Below are positions 17,601 through 27,064 of a stretch of 64,000 bases of DNA, piece by piece. The position numbers and the translations under genes are program-made. Location: contig CM055190.1 of assembly GCA_029224185.1 (NCBI GenBank), forward strand, positions 2,011,560 through 2,075,559. The letters run 5' to 3'. Each line of letters begins with the position of its first letter. The first letter of the stretch is position 1. Source of the stretch: Karalla daura (Eukaryota; Chordata; Actinopteri; Chaetodontiformes; Leiognathidae). Under the pieces are notes generated by a model that saw only the letters and a list, made by a program, of their open reading frames with translations, was not told where the DNA came from and made no database searches.

Positions 17601-20600
17601 GATACTTGAACTCCTCCACCTGAGGCAGGGGCTCTCCACCGACCTGAAGAGGGCATTCCACCTTTCTCCGGTCGCGAACCATGGCCTCAGACTTGGAGGT
17701 GCTGATTCTCATCCCAGCTGCTTCACACTCGGCTGCAAACCGCCCCAGTGCATGCTGGAGGTCCTGGCTCGAGGGAGCCAATAAGACAACATCATCTGCA
17801 AAGAGCAGAGATGAAATCCCATGACTCCCGAACCGGACCATCTCTGGCCCCCTGCTGCGCCTAGAAATTCTGTCCATAAAGGTAATGAACAGAACCGGTG
17901 ACAAAGGGCAGCCCTGTCGGAGGCCTACATGCACCGGGAACAGGCCTGACCTACTGCCGGCCATGCGAACAAAGCTCCTGCACCGGTCATACAGTGACCG
18001 CACAGCCCTCAGTAGAGGGCCCTGGACCCCGTACTCCCGGAGTACCCCCCGCAGGACACCATGAGGGACACGGTTGAAAGCCTTCTCCAAGTCCACAAAA
18101 CACATGTGGACTGGATGGGCAAACTCCCATGAACCCTCGAGCACCCTGTGGAGAGTATAGAGCTGGTCCAGTGTTCCACGGCCGGGACGGAAACCGCATT
18201 GTTTCTCCTGGATCCGAGGTTCGACTATTGGCCGAACTCTCCTCTCTAGCACCCTGGAATAGACTTTCCCCGGGAGGCTGAGGAGTGTGATCCCCCGGTA
18301 GTTGGAACACACCCTCCGGTCCCCCTTTTTAAAAAGAAGGACCACCACTCCAGTTTGCCACTCCAGGGGCACTGTTCCCGACTGCCATGCGATGTTGCAG
18401 AGGCCACAACTTTGAACGGCCGCATCCACAATGGAAGTGGAGAACATGGTCCACTCGTGCTCCATGTCCCCAGCCTCCCTTGGGATCAGGTCAAAGCTCT
18501 CCCGAATGTGGGAGTTGAAGACCTCCCTGACAGGAGATTCTGCCAGGCGTTCCCAGCAGACCCTCACGATGTGTTTGGGTCTGCCAAGTCTGTCCAGCTT
18601 CCTCCCTGGCCAGCGAACCCAACTCACCACCAGGTGGTGATCGGTTGACAGCTCAGCCCCTCTCTTTACCCGAGTGTCCAAGACATACGGCCGGAGGTCA
18701 GATGATACGGCTACAAAGTCGATAATTGATCTCCGGCCTAGGGTGTCCTGGTGCCATGTGCACTGATGCACACCCTTATGCTTGAACATGGTGTTCGTTA
18801 TGGACAAACTGTTACTGGCACAGAAGTCCAGTAACAGAACACCGCTCGGGTTCAGATCGGGGAGGCCGTTCCTCCCGATCACGCCCCTCCAGGTTTTACT
18901 GTCATTTCCGACGTGAGCATTGAAGTCTCCCAGCAGGACGATGGAGTCTCCGGTTGGAGCACTTTCCAGTACTCCTCCCAGGGACTCCAAGAAGCCCGGA
19001 TATTCTGTGCTTCTGTTCGGCCCATAAGCCGAAACAACAGTTAAGGTTCGGCCCCCCACCCGAAGGCAGATGGACGCGACCCTCTCGTTCCGCGGGGAGA
19101 ACTCCAATACGTGGTGGCTGAGCTGGGGGGCTATGAGCAAGCCCACACCAGCTTGCCGCCTTTCACCGTGGGTAGCTCCAGAGTAGTAGAGAGTCCAGCC
19201 TCTCTCAAGGAGTTGGGTTCCAGAGCCCATACTATGTGTGGAGGTGAGCCCGACTATCTCTAGCCGGTACTGCTCCACCTCCCGCACAAGCTCAGGCTCC
19301 TTCCCCCCCAGCGAGGTAACATTCCATGTACCCAGAGCCAGATTTGTTGCCCTGGGATTGGTCCGTCGGGGGCCCTGCACGCGACTGCCACCCAGTACAC
19401 TATGCACCCGACCCCAGTCATACGCCCTGCAGCTGGTGGGTCCACGGGGCGGTGGAGAGGATGGAGTTGTCACATATCTGCTTTGGGCTGTGCCTGGCCG
19501 GGCCCCGTGACAGACCCGGCCACCAGGCGCTCGCTGACGGGCCCTCTGTCCGGGCCTGGCTACGGACGTGGGCCCCGGGCTTCCTCCGGGCAGGGTCTCA
19601 TCTTTCTCATATCTTGTTTCCATTGGGGTCTTTTGAACCATTCTTAGTCTGGCCCCTCGCCTGAGACCAATTTGCCTTGGGTGACCCTACCAGGAGTTCA
19701 TGACTCCCGACAACATAGCTCTCAGGGGTCTTAAGGGCACGCAAACCTCTCCACCACGATAAGGTGATGGTTCCCGGAGAGGGTGACTTCTTTGTCTCTC
19801 TCTTAATTGTGAATCTGAGTGAACAAAGATGGCATGTGGGGTCCCCCAAGGCTCCATTCTTGGGCCACTATTGTTTTCCCACTGGCCCAGATCATACCAC
19901 AAGATCCCTTATTACTCCTATGTTGATGACACTCAACCCTACATTACAGTGTCACCATATGACTGCAGTCCACTGCAGTCACTGAGTTAGTGTATCCAAT
20001 GAGTCAATCGGTAGATGGGACAGAATCTTCTCCAGCTCAGTTTTCCGCAGTCATGTGACTTAGCTATCTATGTTGTGTGACATATCACATAGAATAAAGT
20101 TGTCATGTAAATTCAGTCACATAGAATTATGTCTTGTAGAGTCATGTGAATTCATGTTAAGTCCGTTAGAACCAGGTGGAGTCACATAAACTCACACAGA
20201 GTCCTGTAAACTAATATAAGCTCTTGTGAGAGCAGCGAGAGCTCTTCTTCTCTGTTTGTATATTATAGTTCTACTTCCTGGTGGCTTCATGGATTTGGAG
20301 TTTCCATTTTCTAAACTTAAACATTTGTAACCTTCTTCTGCTCTGAGCAGATGATGAACGTTGTCTTCTAACCAGACTTCATTTATTTTTTGTTCAGGTT
20401 GTATAGCTGCAGGTTGTCAGAGATCAGCTGTGCTTCTCTGGCCTCAGCTCTGAGGTCCAACCCCTCCCATCTGAAACATCTGGATTTGAGCTACAACAAG
20501 CTGCAGGATTCAGGATTGAAGGAGCTGTGTGCTGGACTAGAGAGTCCACACTGTAGACTGGAGACTCTGAGGTCACTTTATGTTCTTAAGTCTCCAGTGT

Positions 20601-22449
20601 ATCCAGCAGATTTGTTAAATGAAGACCAACCTAATCAGAAGCTTCCAGTGTCTCTAGTTTTCAAGTAACAAAGGGGTAGAGTCCCTGCAGGAATGCACCT
20701 CAGAGGGTGGAAATTAGCGTAGTGGTTAGCGTAGTGGCTAATCTCAGATTCTTAGATTTCTGGTGCCTGGTACCTGGTACCTGGTACCTGAACACCCCTC
20801 ATACCTCCTAAGGTACCAAAACACCCCTTGTTGTGGACATGTCACTGAATGGGCCCCTACTAAAAACGTAAATCCACAAAGTCAAAAAGAGTTGCATAGT
20901 CACGTAAAATTATGTAGAGTCTTGTAAAGTCATGTGAATTCATGTTAAGTCATTTAGAACCAGGTAGTCACGTAAAGTGCACATAAATGAGTCATAGTCA
21001 CATCAACTGACATAAAGTCACATGTCCTCATGTATTTGTGGTAATTAACTTCGAGTCAAGTTCATATAGACTCACATGAATATAAAAACATAGAGTAAAG
21101 AAGTCATGTAATTCACACAATCATTTCAACTCATTCAGTCACATAGAGCCATGTAATCTTGGTATAGTCCTTTAACCTAATGTAAGCTCTTATTGTGAGA
21201 GCAGTGAGAGCTCTTCTTCACTATTTGTATTTTATAGTTCTACTTCCTGTTGACTTCATGTATTTGGAGTTTCCATTTTCTAAACTTGAACATTTTAAAC
21301 CTTCTTCAGCTTTGAGCGGATGATGAACATTGTCTTCTAACCTGACTTCATTTATTCTTTATTCAGGTTGTATAGCTGCAGTTTGTCAGAGATCAGCTGT
21401 GCTTCTCTGGCCTCAGCTCTGAAGTCCAACCCCTCCCATCTCAAACATCTGGATCTGAGTGACATTAAAATGCGGGATTCAGCAGTGAAGGAGCTGTGTG
21501 GTTTTCTGGAGAGTCCACTCTGTAGACTGGAGACTCTGGAGTGAGTTCATATTCTCAACTCTGCAGTGTATCCACCAGATTTTAATTAGGAAGATCATTT
21601 GTGTTGTCCTTTCCTAGACAGCGTAAGCTGCTATTGTTTTGCTACATGTTCTTTTTTCTTTCTTTCTTCTTTCTATTAACAACCTGTGTGAACATGAACA
21701 ATATTTGAATGCTGTGCTGATATTTGGATGATGTGTGTAGTAGACTGACATGATGATCATCATCAACATGAGAACAGGTCTAAACCCTGCACTCATTGGG
21801 ATGAACTATAAATGGAATTTTATCTTCATTTATTCTTTATTCAGGATCTTGAGCTGCAGTTTATCAGAGACCTGCTGTGCTTCTCTGGCCTCAGCTCTGA
21901 AGTCCAACCCCTCCCATCTGAAACATCTGGATCTGAGCTCCAACAACCTGCAGGATTCAGCAGTGAAGGAGCTGTGTGGTTTTCTGGAGAGTCCACTCTG
22001 TAGACTGGAGACTCTGAGGTCAGCTGAATGTTGATCTGACATGTGGATGATGTGTAGAAGGAGACATGATGATGATCAATGACAAGGACAAAGTCACTCC
22101 ATCATGTTAGAGAGAAGCTCAGTGATCAGGACAGAGTCATGTTGAGCTCCACCTGATCAACCTGAACTCATCTGATGGACTAAACATGGATTTTATCTTC
22201 ATTTATTCTGTATTCAGGTTGAAAGACTGCAGGTTGTCAGAGATCAGCTGTGCTTCTCTGGCCTCAGCTCTGAAGTCCAACCCCTCCCATCTGAAACATC
22301 TGGATCTGAGATTTAACCACCACCTACAGCGTTCAGCAGTGAAGGAGCTGTTTGATCTTCAGCAGAGTCCACACTGTAGACTGGAGACTCTGAGGTCAGA
22401 CTCCATGTTCTTCTTCTGTTCTTCTTCTTCTGTGCTGAGATCAACATGA
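11557..22449 (+). CDS. NLRC3-like fish NLR receptor: FISNA-NACHT plus six LRR exons
   Basis: A cytosolic NOD-like receptor of the greatly expanded teleost NLR-C group, presumed to sense infection or damage signals through its LRRs and oligomerise through an ATP-binding NACHT domain. The model joins 11557-11681, 11981-12100, 12397-12467, 12651-14505, 15294-15467, 16279-16452, 20398-20571, 21367-21540, 21845-22018 and 22218-22394. Exon phases chain without a break (2,2,1,2, then 2 throughout). The order matches fish NLRs: repeated SCLSMKSD exons, FISNA (LNSIYTELYITEG), NACHT with Walker A GVAGAGKT and Walker B LLFIFDGLDES, winged-helix and NACHT-associated helices, then one LRR per exon. No B30.2 exon is seen. 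The stop is uncertain: readthrough of the last LRR exon stops at 22449, or a short exon at 22805-22868 is used. No death-fold domain precedes the FISNA. No frameshift was found. Confidence 0.9.
11981..12100 (+). CDS. NLR coding exon 2, tandem copy of exon 1
   Basis: 120 nt, phase 2 in and out, acceptor GTCTGTGCAG. Encodes SAAPSCLSMKSDRSKLEPPI and is strongly similar to exon 1, so it is a duplicated exon. Its donor is GTAGGG, weaker than the GTAAGA of exon 1. If it is not spliced the frame stops at once at CAG TAG. Confidence 0.78.
12397..12467 (+). CDS. NLR coding exon 3 (short linker)
   Basis: 71 nt between CTCGACAG and GTAAGA. Entering in phase 2 it stays open (ERRSLVTVEEQLCGGGSRNS) and leaves in phase 1, exactly the phase the NACHT exon needs. 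Only the phase fit and splice sites support it; the acceptor has little pyrimidine tract. No domain is recognised. Confidence 0.6.
12651..14505 (+). CDS. NLR FISNA-NACHT exon
   Basis: A single 1,855-nt exon as usual in fish NLRs. Order: an 8-residue tandem duplication (GGLQEVLD twice, 12656-12703), the FISNA segment at about 12775-12920, Walker A at 12971-12994, Walker B at 13184-13216, a sensor-like WITSRP at about 13333-13350, then the winged-helix and NACHT-associated helical region ending ALAYMLQMSEEVLDELDLKK. Donor GTAAGT at 14506. Two acceptors three bases apart (CAGCAG) keep the same phase. The frame is open from 12635, but that TTG is intronic and not a start. Confidence 0.95.
14506..15293. 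other. NLR intron between NACHT and LRR exons
   Basis: 788 bp, largely occupied by a dispersed repeat (see 14755-15090). No further LRR exon seen. Confidence 0.5.
14755..15090 (+). repeat. dispersed repeat, copy A (CAGTTCATAACAGATATTATC type)
   Basis: Shares CAGTTC(A/G)TAACAGA, TTATCTCAA and CTTTACA-AGTGAGCA(G)CAA with 33275-33440. Contains a (GA) run at about 14944-14958. Family not identified; the motif is common in fish introns as I recall it. Confidence 0.55.
15294..15467 (+). CDS. NLR LRR exon 1
   Basis: 174 nt, phase 2-2, acceptor TCATCACAG, donor GTCAGT. Encodes one LRR unit with LTELDLSNNNLQDSGVKLLC and the CRLETLR ending. Confidence 0.93.
15468..16278 (+). repeat. intron part of tandemly duplicated LRR unit, copy 1
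   Basis: Aligns in order with 20572-21366: GTGTATCCAGCAG, GAAGACCAAC, AGCTTCCAGTGTCTCTAG, CTGCAGGAATGCACC, a zone of AGTCA-TGTAAA-TTCACATAG degenerate repeats, AGTTCTACTTCCTG, then CTGACTTCATTTATTC before the acceptor. It shows that exon and intron were copied together. Confidence 0.85.
16279..16452 (+). CDS. NLR LRR exon 2
   Basis: 174 nt, phase 2-2, acceptor TTATTCAG, donor GTGATG. Encodes RLYNCSLSEISCAALASALK, then LKHLDLSNNNLQDSAVKLLC and CRLEALR. Confidence 0.93.
16779..16887 (+). repeat. (TACTA)n pentanucleotide microsatellite
   Basis: Roughly 20 TATAC/TACTA units with a few substitutions at the edges, in the LRR2-LRR3 intron just left of the LINE relics. Confidence 0.95.
16989..19782 (-). 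mobile_element. Rex3 (RTE-clade) non-LTR retrotransposon, 2.8 kb
   Basis: Flanked by a perfect 14-bp target duplication GTGACTTCTTTGTC (16975-16988 and 19783-19796). On the minus strand it runs from a 5' end reading CTCTCCGGGAACCATCACCT through one 875-codon frame to a 3' end of GATG repeats after CGGATAAACGGAAGAA, the Rex3-type tail. At 17896-17916 it matches exactly the well-known Rex3 forward RT primer as I recall it, and about 18341-18360 nearly matches the reverse primer. It sits in an intron of the NLR gene in antisense. Confidence 0.93.
17014..19641 (-). CDS. Rex3 endonuclease-reverse transcriptase ORF with internal deletion
   Basis: 875 codons from ATG at 19641. Residues about 100-340 form an AP-type endonuclease: WNVTSL at 106-111, LLGDFNAHVG at 236-245 and STDHH at 332-336. 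Residues about 415-700 form the reverse transcriptase: LRQGCPLSP at 574-582 and catalytic FADD at 614-617. Motif A reads FVDLEKAFN (515-523): the first Asp (517) is kept, but the usual Asp after AF is Asn. Relative to the family, a block between endonuclease and RT appears to be missing at about residues 412-413 (near 18405), without loss of frame. Reduced or no activity is inferred. A basic C-terminal segment (GRRPRGRPRTRW) is intact. Confidence 0.9.
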   Translation of the reverse strand: MVQKTPMETRYEKDETLPGGSPGPTSVARPGQRARQRAPGGRVCHGARPGTAQSRYVTTPSSPPPRGPTSCRAYDWGRVHSVLGGSRVQGPRRTNPRATNLALGTWNVTSLGGKEPELVREVEQYRLEIVGLTSTHSMGSGTQLLERGWTLYYSGATHGERRQAGVGLLIAPQLSHHVLEFSPRNERVASICLRVGGRTLTVVSAYGPNRSTEYPGFLESLGGVLESAPTGDSIVLLGDFNAHVGNDSKTWRGVIGRNGLPDLNPSGVLLLDFCASNSLSITNTMFKHKGVHQCTWHQDTLGRRSIIDFVAVSSDLRPYVLDTRVKRGAELSTDHHLVVSWVRWPGRKLDRLGRPKHIVRVCWERLAESPVREVFNSHIRESFDLIPREAGDMEHEWTMFSTSIVDAAVQSCGLCNIAWQSGTVPLEWQTGVVVLLFKKGDRRVCSNYRGITLLSLPGKVYSRVLERRVRPIVEPRIQEKQCGFRPGRGTLDQLYTLHRVLEGSWEFAHPVHMCFVDLEKAFNRVPHGVLRGVLREYGVQGPLLRAVRSLYDRCRSFVRMAGSRSGLFPVHVGLRQGCPLSPVLFITFMDRISRRSRGPEMVRFGSHGISSLLFADDVVLLAPSSQDLQHALGRFAAECEAAGMRISTSKSEAMVRDRRKVECPLQVGGEPLPQVEEFKYLGVLFTSEGRLEREIDRRIGAVVAVMRSMYRSVVVKKELSQKAKLSIYRSIYVPTLTYGHELWVMTERMRSRIEAAEMGFLRRVAGRGLRDRVRSSVTREELEVEPLLLHIERSQLRWLRHLNRMPPGRLPREVFRACPSGRRPRGRPRTRWSDYVTRLAWERLGILPEELEEVSREREVWASLLRLLPPQPGPG
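20398..20571 (+). CDS. NLR LRR exon 3
   Basis: 174 nt, phase 2-2, acceptor TGTTCAG, donor GTCACT. LRR core LKHLDLSYNKLQDSGLKELC. Separated from LRR exon 2 by a 3.9-kb intron swollen by the Rex3 insertion. Confidence 0.92.
20572..21366 (+). repeat. intron part of tandemly duplicated LRR unit, copy 2
   Basis: Homologous to 15468-16278 along its length (exon-to-exon period 969 bp against 985 bp). The block before LRR exon 3 (about 20200-20397) is a third copy of the same intron end. Confidence 0.85.
21367..21540 (+). CDS. NLR LRR exon 4
   Basis: 174 nt, phase 2-2, acceptor TTATTCAG, donor GTGAGT. LRR core LKHLDLSDIKMRDSAVKELC: the usual N of the consensus asparagine position has become I, so this unit is the most diverged. 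The last codon is split to give Glu in place of Arg. Confidence 0.92.
21845..22018 (+). CDS. NLR LRR exon 5
   Basis: 174 nt, phase 2-2, acceptor TTATTCAG, donor GTCAGC. LRR core LKHLDLSSNNLQDSAVKELC, ends CRLETLR. Confidence 0.93.
22218..22394 (+). CDS. NLR LRR exon 6
   Basis: 177 nt, one codon longer than the others through an extra residue in HLDLRFNHHLQRSAVKELF; the Cys of KELC has become Phe. Donor-like GTCAGA at 22395. If it is the last exon the frame stops at 22449. Confidence 0.9.
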
Positions 22450-23320
22450 TGTGAAGGTTGTGGTGACTCTAAACTGCAGACATGAGGCTGATGTTCTCCT
22501 GATCCTCACCGAGTGTCTTCACGCTGAACTCTGTTTTTTCTCCACTCTGGAGACTCTGGTTCAGCCAAACACACAGATTTCCTGTAGACCTCCAGCCTCA
22601 TCATCGGCTGCTCTCCTCAGTGGAGCTGTGAGAGGAGGCTTCAGGATTGGACAGAGAGGGAACAGTCAGCCAATCAGATGCTTGTTGTGACTGTGTGTCT
22701 GAGTGGATGTGAGGACAACAGTATCAGGAGATGTGTAGAGACAGAGGTCCTGGTCCATTAATGCCTGGAACCATCACATCTGATCTCAGTCTTTGGTTCT
22801 CCAGTTTCAACTGTGGTCTCACAGCTCTCAGATCAGTAAGACTGAAGCCTGCACATCACTGGCTCTGATGTCAAAGCAGCATGGCAGATGAAACTGCAGT
22901 GTGACTGAGACTGTGGTTCGAGCAGCTCTGACGCTCCCATCACTGAGTCCATCATTCCAGGGAGCAGTGAGGAGCTCTGTCTCTGCAGCAGTGATGCCTT
23001 CAGGGACTCTCTCTCTGCTCTGTACGCTGCAGTACTGACTGCTGCCTGATGGGGGCGTCTCTGGACTCTGAGTCATGGCTCCTGCTCAGTCTTCTTCTCT
23101 TCTTCTCTCACCAGGTGGACGAGGTGGTCATAGACATAAATACCTAGACGCTACATCGACTGTGGAGGGATGTATCTAAAGCACCGCCACCTTGGAATCT
23201 ACGAAGGAAAGAGGAACTCCTAAATCTCAAAGTAGAATATTGGAATTAAGGTTTCATGCACAAACATATAAATACACACACACACACACTCCTAGCATGT
23301 GAAAAAAATTAGATACAAAC
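22450..23320. other. presumed NLR 3' region
   Basis: Apart from the possible short exon at 22805 there is no coding signal. A candidate acceptor CTCTCACCAG ends at 23114; after it the phase-2 frame stops within six codons. No B30.2 domain is encoded on either strand. Confidence 0.4.
22805..22868 (+). CDS. possible terminal NLR exon or LRR relic
   Basis: Acceptor GGTTCTCCAG then, in phase 2, SFNCGLTALRSVRLKPAHHW and a stop at 22866-22868. The start resembles the first residues of an LRR exon, then diverges. It could be a real last exon or the remains of a seventh LRR exon. Confidence 0.35.
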
Positions 23321-23324
23321 AATA
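23319..23324 (+). promoter_or_regulatory. candidate polyadenylation signal of the NLR gene
   Basis: An AATAAA at about 23319-23324 is followed by a GT-rich stretch, as expected of a cleavage site. A second AATAAA lies near 23482. Assignment to the NLR transcript is by position only. Confidence 0.35.
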
Positions 23325-23329
23325 AAAGA

Positions 23330-24700
23330 GTGTTGCTCATTGTCTGGTTACTGAATGATTCTGCTTTCTGTTATTTTCGTCTTCTTTGCAAAAAAGCCAG
23401 TTCTGTCAGTTTAAAGGTTCATTTGTTTCACAGAATCTGTGAAAATGTTGTAACAAAGTAATTTGTAGTGTCATTATCAGTGAATAAAACCATTGTGAGA
23501 GATCAGGAAAGAAAGGAACACTAATCCTGTTTCTCAGATCCCATCTCCCATTTTCTTCCATGTTTATCTATACAATCCAGCTCCTGAAGATGACTGCAAA
23601 AAATGCCTGTGCTTAATTAATTATGAAATGTATGAAAAAGTAAATACATGAATGGTATGTGTTGTGGTATGCTCAAACATATTGTAAACGACCAAAAGAT
23701 ACAATGCAGATGAAGACACAAACACATTTACTGTGTAAGCCTCTTGAATACAGTGTGAATAAACCATGAACCATGACTTCCTGCTTCTATGTCTGTGGTC
23801 CTGCTTCAGACCCACAATTGCATAGCTCAACTTCAAAACAGACCAGGGTCGTGTCTTTCTTATGGCATTACGTATTCTCAGGTACTGAATCAAGTAAGCT
23901 TGTCCCAGCGATGTTCAATTGAGTAGACAGCCACAGATCTTGCCAAATACTTTGGAATTTTTATGAGTCTTGTCCAGTTGTTGCTGGATGCTGTCCTCTG
24001 GTCAGATCTATATCTAGAACTCCACTTCATCTGACTAAGGTAAACTCTTTGCTGCTGCCTGGCATAGTAGTAGCATAGGTACCATACTGTACCGTACTCT
24101 GCCATTGTACGTACTGTGCAAACATGCTTGGGTCCTTACTTCTACAGTTGTGGGGACTGAAGCATGTTGCTTCATGATCCTCACAGCCCTAAATTTCCTC
24201 GCCAAGCCAAGGCCAACTCAACATTAAACAGTTTATTCCTCCAGTTCAAACTTAATTCTAATGTTAAATGTATGATAAAACTGTAAAATTTTAAAATGCC
24301 AATGTATCAACATTTAAATGGACCAACCAGAATGTTCTACGTCCTGTAAATCAAACAATGCCAGTAAAGCTATGTTGGGCTGGTCCCCCCCTTATGTTTA
24401 CTGGAATGAACCCAAGCTACCTTTTATTAATATCGGAGAAATGTCTTAAGAGATAATGACACACATAAGACTCAACTTTATAATGAACAAATATTACTCT
24501 ATTTAAAGTGATATGCCTTATGTGCACATCCATGTAAATTTTAAACATCTTAATGCTTCTTGCTGCAGTTAATTAGCAGCAATTCACGTTGGGAAACTTT
24601 ATCAATCAAATATATATTTAAGTGTGTTAATGCATGGGTGAATGAGAGCCATTAACTCAGCACTTTGTAGAAAGCCGCTGTATGAAGTTCAATCAATTTA
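23330..24700. other. intergenic, nothing recognised
   Basis: AT-rich and free of long simple repeats. Minus-strand ORFs at 23621-24105 are short and unlike known families. Confidence 0.4.
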
Positions 24701-25110
24701 CTTGCATTAGGTTACAGGCATTGTGTATAGTGACAGGGCAGCTCTGCCACATCCAATATGGCGGCCGCACCGACGTATCGCAGTACGACTCCATGCAGAA
24801 GTTGCCTGTTTGAAAACGACCTTTTCTGTGGGTTCGCTGAGAAAACAGAGCGAAACTATGACGAAATAAACAATGTGCGTTGTCGGCTTAGACAATCATT
24901 CAACCCGACTCGTATTGTTACTTTTATTATTATTATCATTATTATGATTACTGAGGAACACTTCCTGACGTGTTAGCAGAGCTAGCACGTATGCTACCAC
25001 AGTGACTGAACCGAACCTGTCTCCTCGTTACCCGAGGAACAGAGTTGATAGGCAAGCACGCGCCTCCCAAACTGACTCAGCTTTATAAACACAGTGGCAA
25101 ACTGCGTGCA
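24700..25110. other. CpG-bearing segment with YY1-like ATGGCGGC site
   Basis: CAATATGGCGGCCGC at 24754 resembles a YY1 site of the kind found downstream of vertebrate promoters, and opens a 72-codon frame of no known family. It could equally be part of a dispersed repeat. No splice donor is convincing. Confidence 0.25.
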
Positions 25111-25111
25111 G

Positions 25112-25190
25112 GTGATGCGGTGGCTCTATGGCTAGAGCAGAAGCTGCTGAGTGTTATGGGCGCTGGTTCGAATCCCGGTCGGACGAAGAG
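25112..25190 (+). repeat. tRNA-like sequence (SINE head)
   Basis: Has an A-box-like TGGCTCTATGGCTAGAGC and a perfect B-box GGTTCGAATCC at 25165-25175 with tRNA-like spacing. The T stem and anticodon stem do not pair and no T-run follows. Read as a tRNA-derived SINE head or pseudogene. Confidence 0.5.
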
Positions 25191-26999
25191 AGGGTGAACT
25201 GATGTCAAGGTTGGGAGTGATGAGTTGCACTAATCTGCTGGGGTGTTTGTTGCAGTTGCATGAACACCTCAACCTGACACTGTCTGAAGACAAGCCCTGT
25301 GCACAGGGGCCATCTGACTCAACCTGTCCTCTTTTTCATAATAGAGAGACTGTCAGTTTAGACACGCAGCACAGGTCTGAAAGTGTTTGTAGTAACAAGC
25401 AGTGGTTCAACTATTCAGGCACTCTACAAGAGGAACAGCATGACTAACAAAAAACATTACTAATAACAATAACACCGGCAATAGGACACAAAATCTGTGC
25501 GTGTGGAGGAAAGTGCCACTTCAATTGACTGTTGCCTACACTAGATGGCGCTGCGCACACACCAGTTGGGAGAAGCACGGGAGCATTGCTGAAGGAAACT
25601 AATCAACTGGGGTCTACTGGGGTTTGTAGTTAACAAACAATCAACAGCGATCATACGTCTTGAAAAAGAAGTGGAAAAGACAGTGCTGGAAAAGTCATGG
25701 AAAAATAAGCACCCCATAAAAGTTTTAGAAAAGCCACGGACACCTAGTGATAAAAGGGACACCTAGTGATAAAATGTGGTTGAATTAAAATTGATTAATA
25801 AAAAAATGCATTGAAAAATCTTGCATATTGAGCTTACAACAATCAAAATGTTTATCAGTTGTTAAATGGTAAATGATGTGCTTGGAGCAGGATTACTTCA
25901 TTAGGCAGCTACCTCCCCCGACTGAAGCACGTTCAGCTCAGTCTCAATCGATCTGCTCCGACCCTGATGCTGGGGAGTGCACGTGTTGCATGTTGTATTG
26001 TTCAAGTGTTTAGAGGTCTGCATCCCAGCAGTTCCAGCCTGAAGAGCCTCTGTGGAAGTGCCTGAGAAACATCCACTCATAAACTCTGTCTGCATTTCTT
26101 TCTGTCTCCAGAGATGATCATCATGTCATTAACCTGCTAGGATGGCTTTATAGATCTTTCCAGAACTGTCTGCGTAAACGTGAGGCCAGGCAGAGATGTA
26201 TTGAAGTGACTCAATGCATTGCAAAGTGTTATTAAACAGCAATCTGCAACGTCTTCTTCATTGCCTCTCATCCCAAGAAATAAGGTCTGGATTTTAAAAA
26301 ACTCTGAATCAGACAAAGATGTAAATGATGAATTGTCTGAATTATTTTATTTCACATTATTATATATGAGAGGGTGAGAGAGTTTCAGTAGTGTGTGAGA
26401 GAGTTTTAACTTGTATGTATGTGAGTTTCAGTCTAGCATGTCAGTAGTTTTGGTTTAATAAGTAAACCTGAGAGGAAAAGTAGCTATGTGTATGTGAATG
26501 GTAATTCTTAATCATTCTTAAGTCCCTCATAGGTCTGGACCACAATACGTCCACAGACAGTTCTGTAGCTGCATGTCCTCCCTCACATGGACACTGATCA
26601 AGCACCTTGAGATGATGTTGGAAATGCTTTAACATGTATATTTGCATATCCAGCGTGCCTCCCGTCCTCTTAACCGTCAGTTTCAGCAACTTAGTCAATG
26701 TTTAGTAAACTGCTGTAGTCAGAAAATGTGTGTCTGATCGAGACACGATTTCAGTACGTAACAAAGAGGTTGAATTGCATGGCCCTACCTCAGTCCCTTC
26801 TAACTCTAATCTGCTGGAGCGAGGAGCCTCCACCGTCTCATCCTCACTCCACTTGGATGAGGCCGTCTCACCCTTGTAACATATTTAGTTACTCAGTTTG
26901 TTAGGCAGTTAATTAGTCAGTCAGGAGAGCAGGTGATAGTCAGTAGAGCCGCACGTGTGTTGCAATGTCAGTACCCCAAAAACAAGAAAAGAGCATCAG

Positions 27000-27000
<1 letters not shown>
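25191..27000. other. intergenic, nothing recognised
   Basis: No coding family, RNA gene or long repeat was seen on either strand. Confidence 0.4.

Positions 27001-27004
<4 letters not shown>

Positions 27005-27061
<57 letters not shown>
27005..27061 (+). repeat. (CA)n microsatellite
   Basis: About 28 CA units. Confidence 0.97.

Positions 27062-27064
<3 letters not shown>

Larger units (their letters stand above)
16910..20055 (+). mobile_element. L2-type LINE relic, split by Rex3
   Basis: Plus-strand fragments 16910-16988 and 19783-20055 encode, through frameshifts, recognisable reverse-transcriptase pieces of L2-type LINEs: LNWLKSY left of the insertion, then FFVSL, GVPQGSILGPLLF, a YVDDTQ-Y box (the YADD catalytic box with Ala changed to Val) and NRWMGQNLLQL on the right. 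Joining the two sides across one target duplication restores a continuous alignment. It is a dead fragment. Confidence 0.75.

Noticed and set aside
17239..19664. Plus-strand ORFs across the Rex3 element
   Set aside because: Antisense shadows of the 875-codon Rex3 frame.
25112..25190. Third tRNA gene candidate
   Set aside because: A- and B-box words are present, but the T stem has mismatches and no terminator follows.
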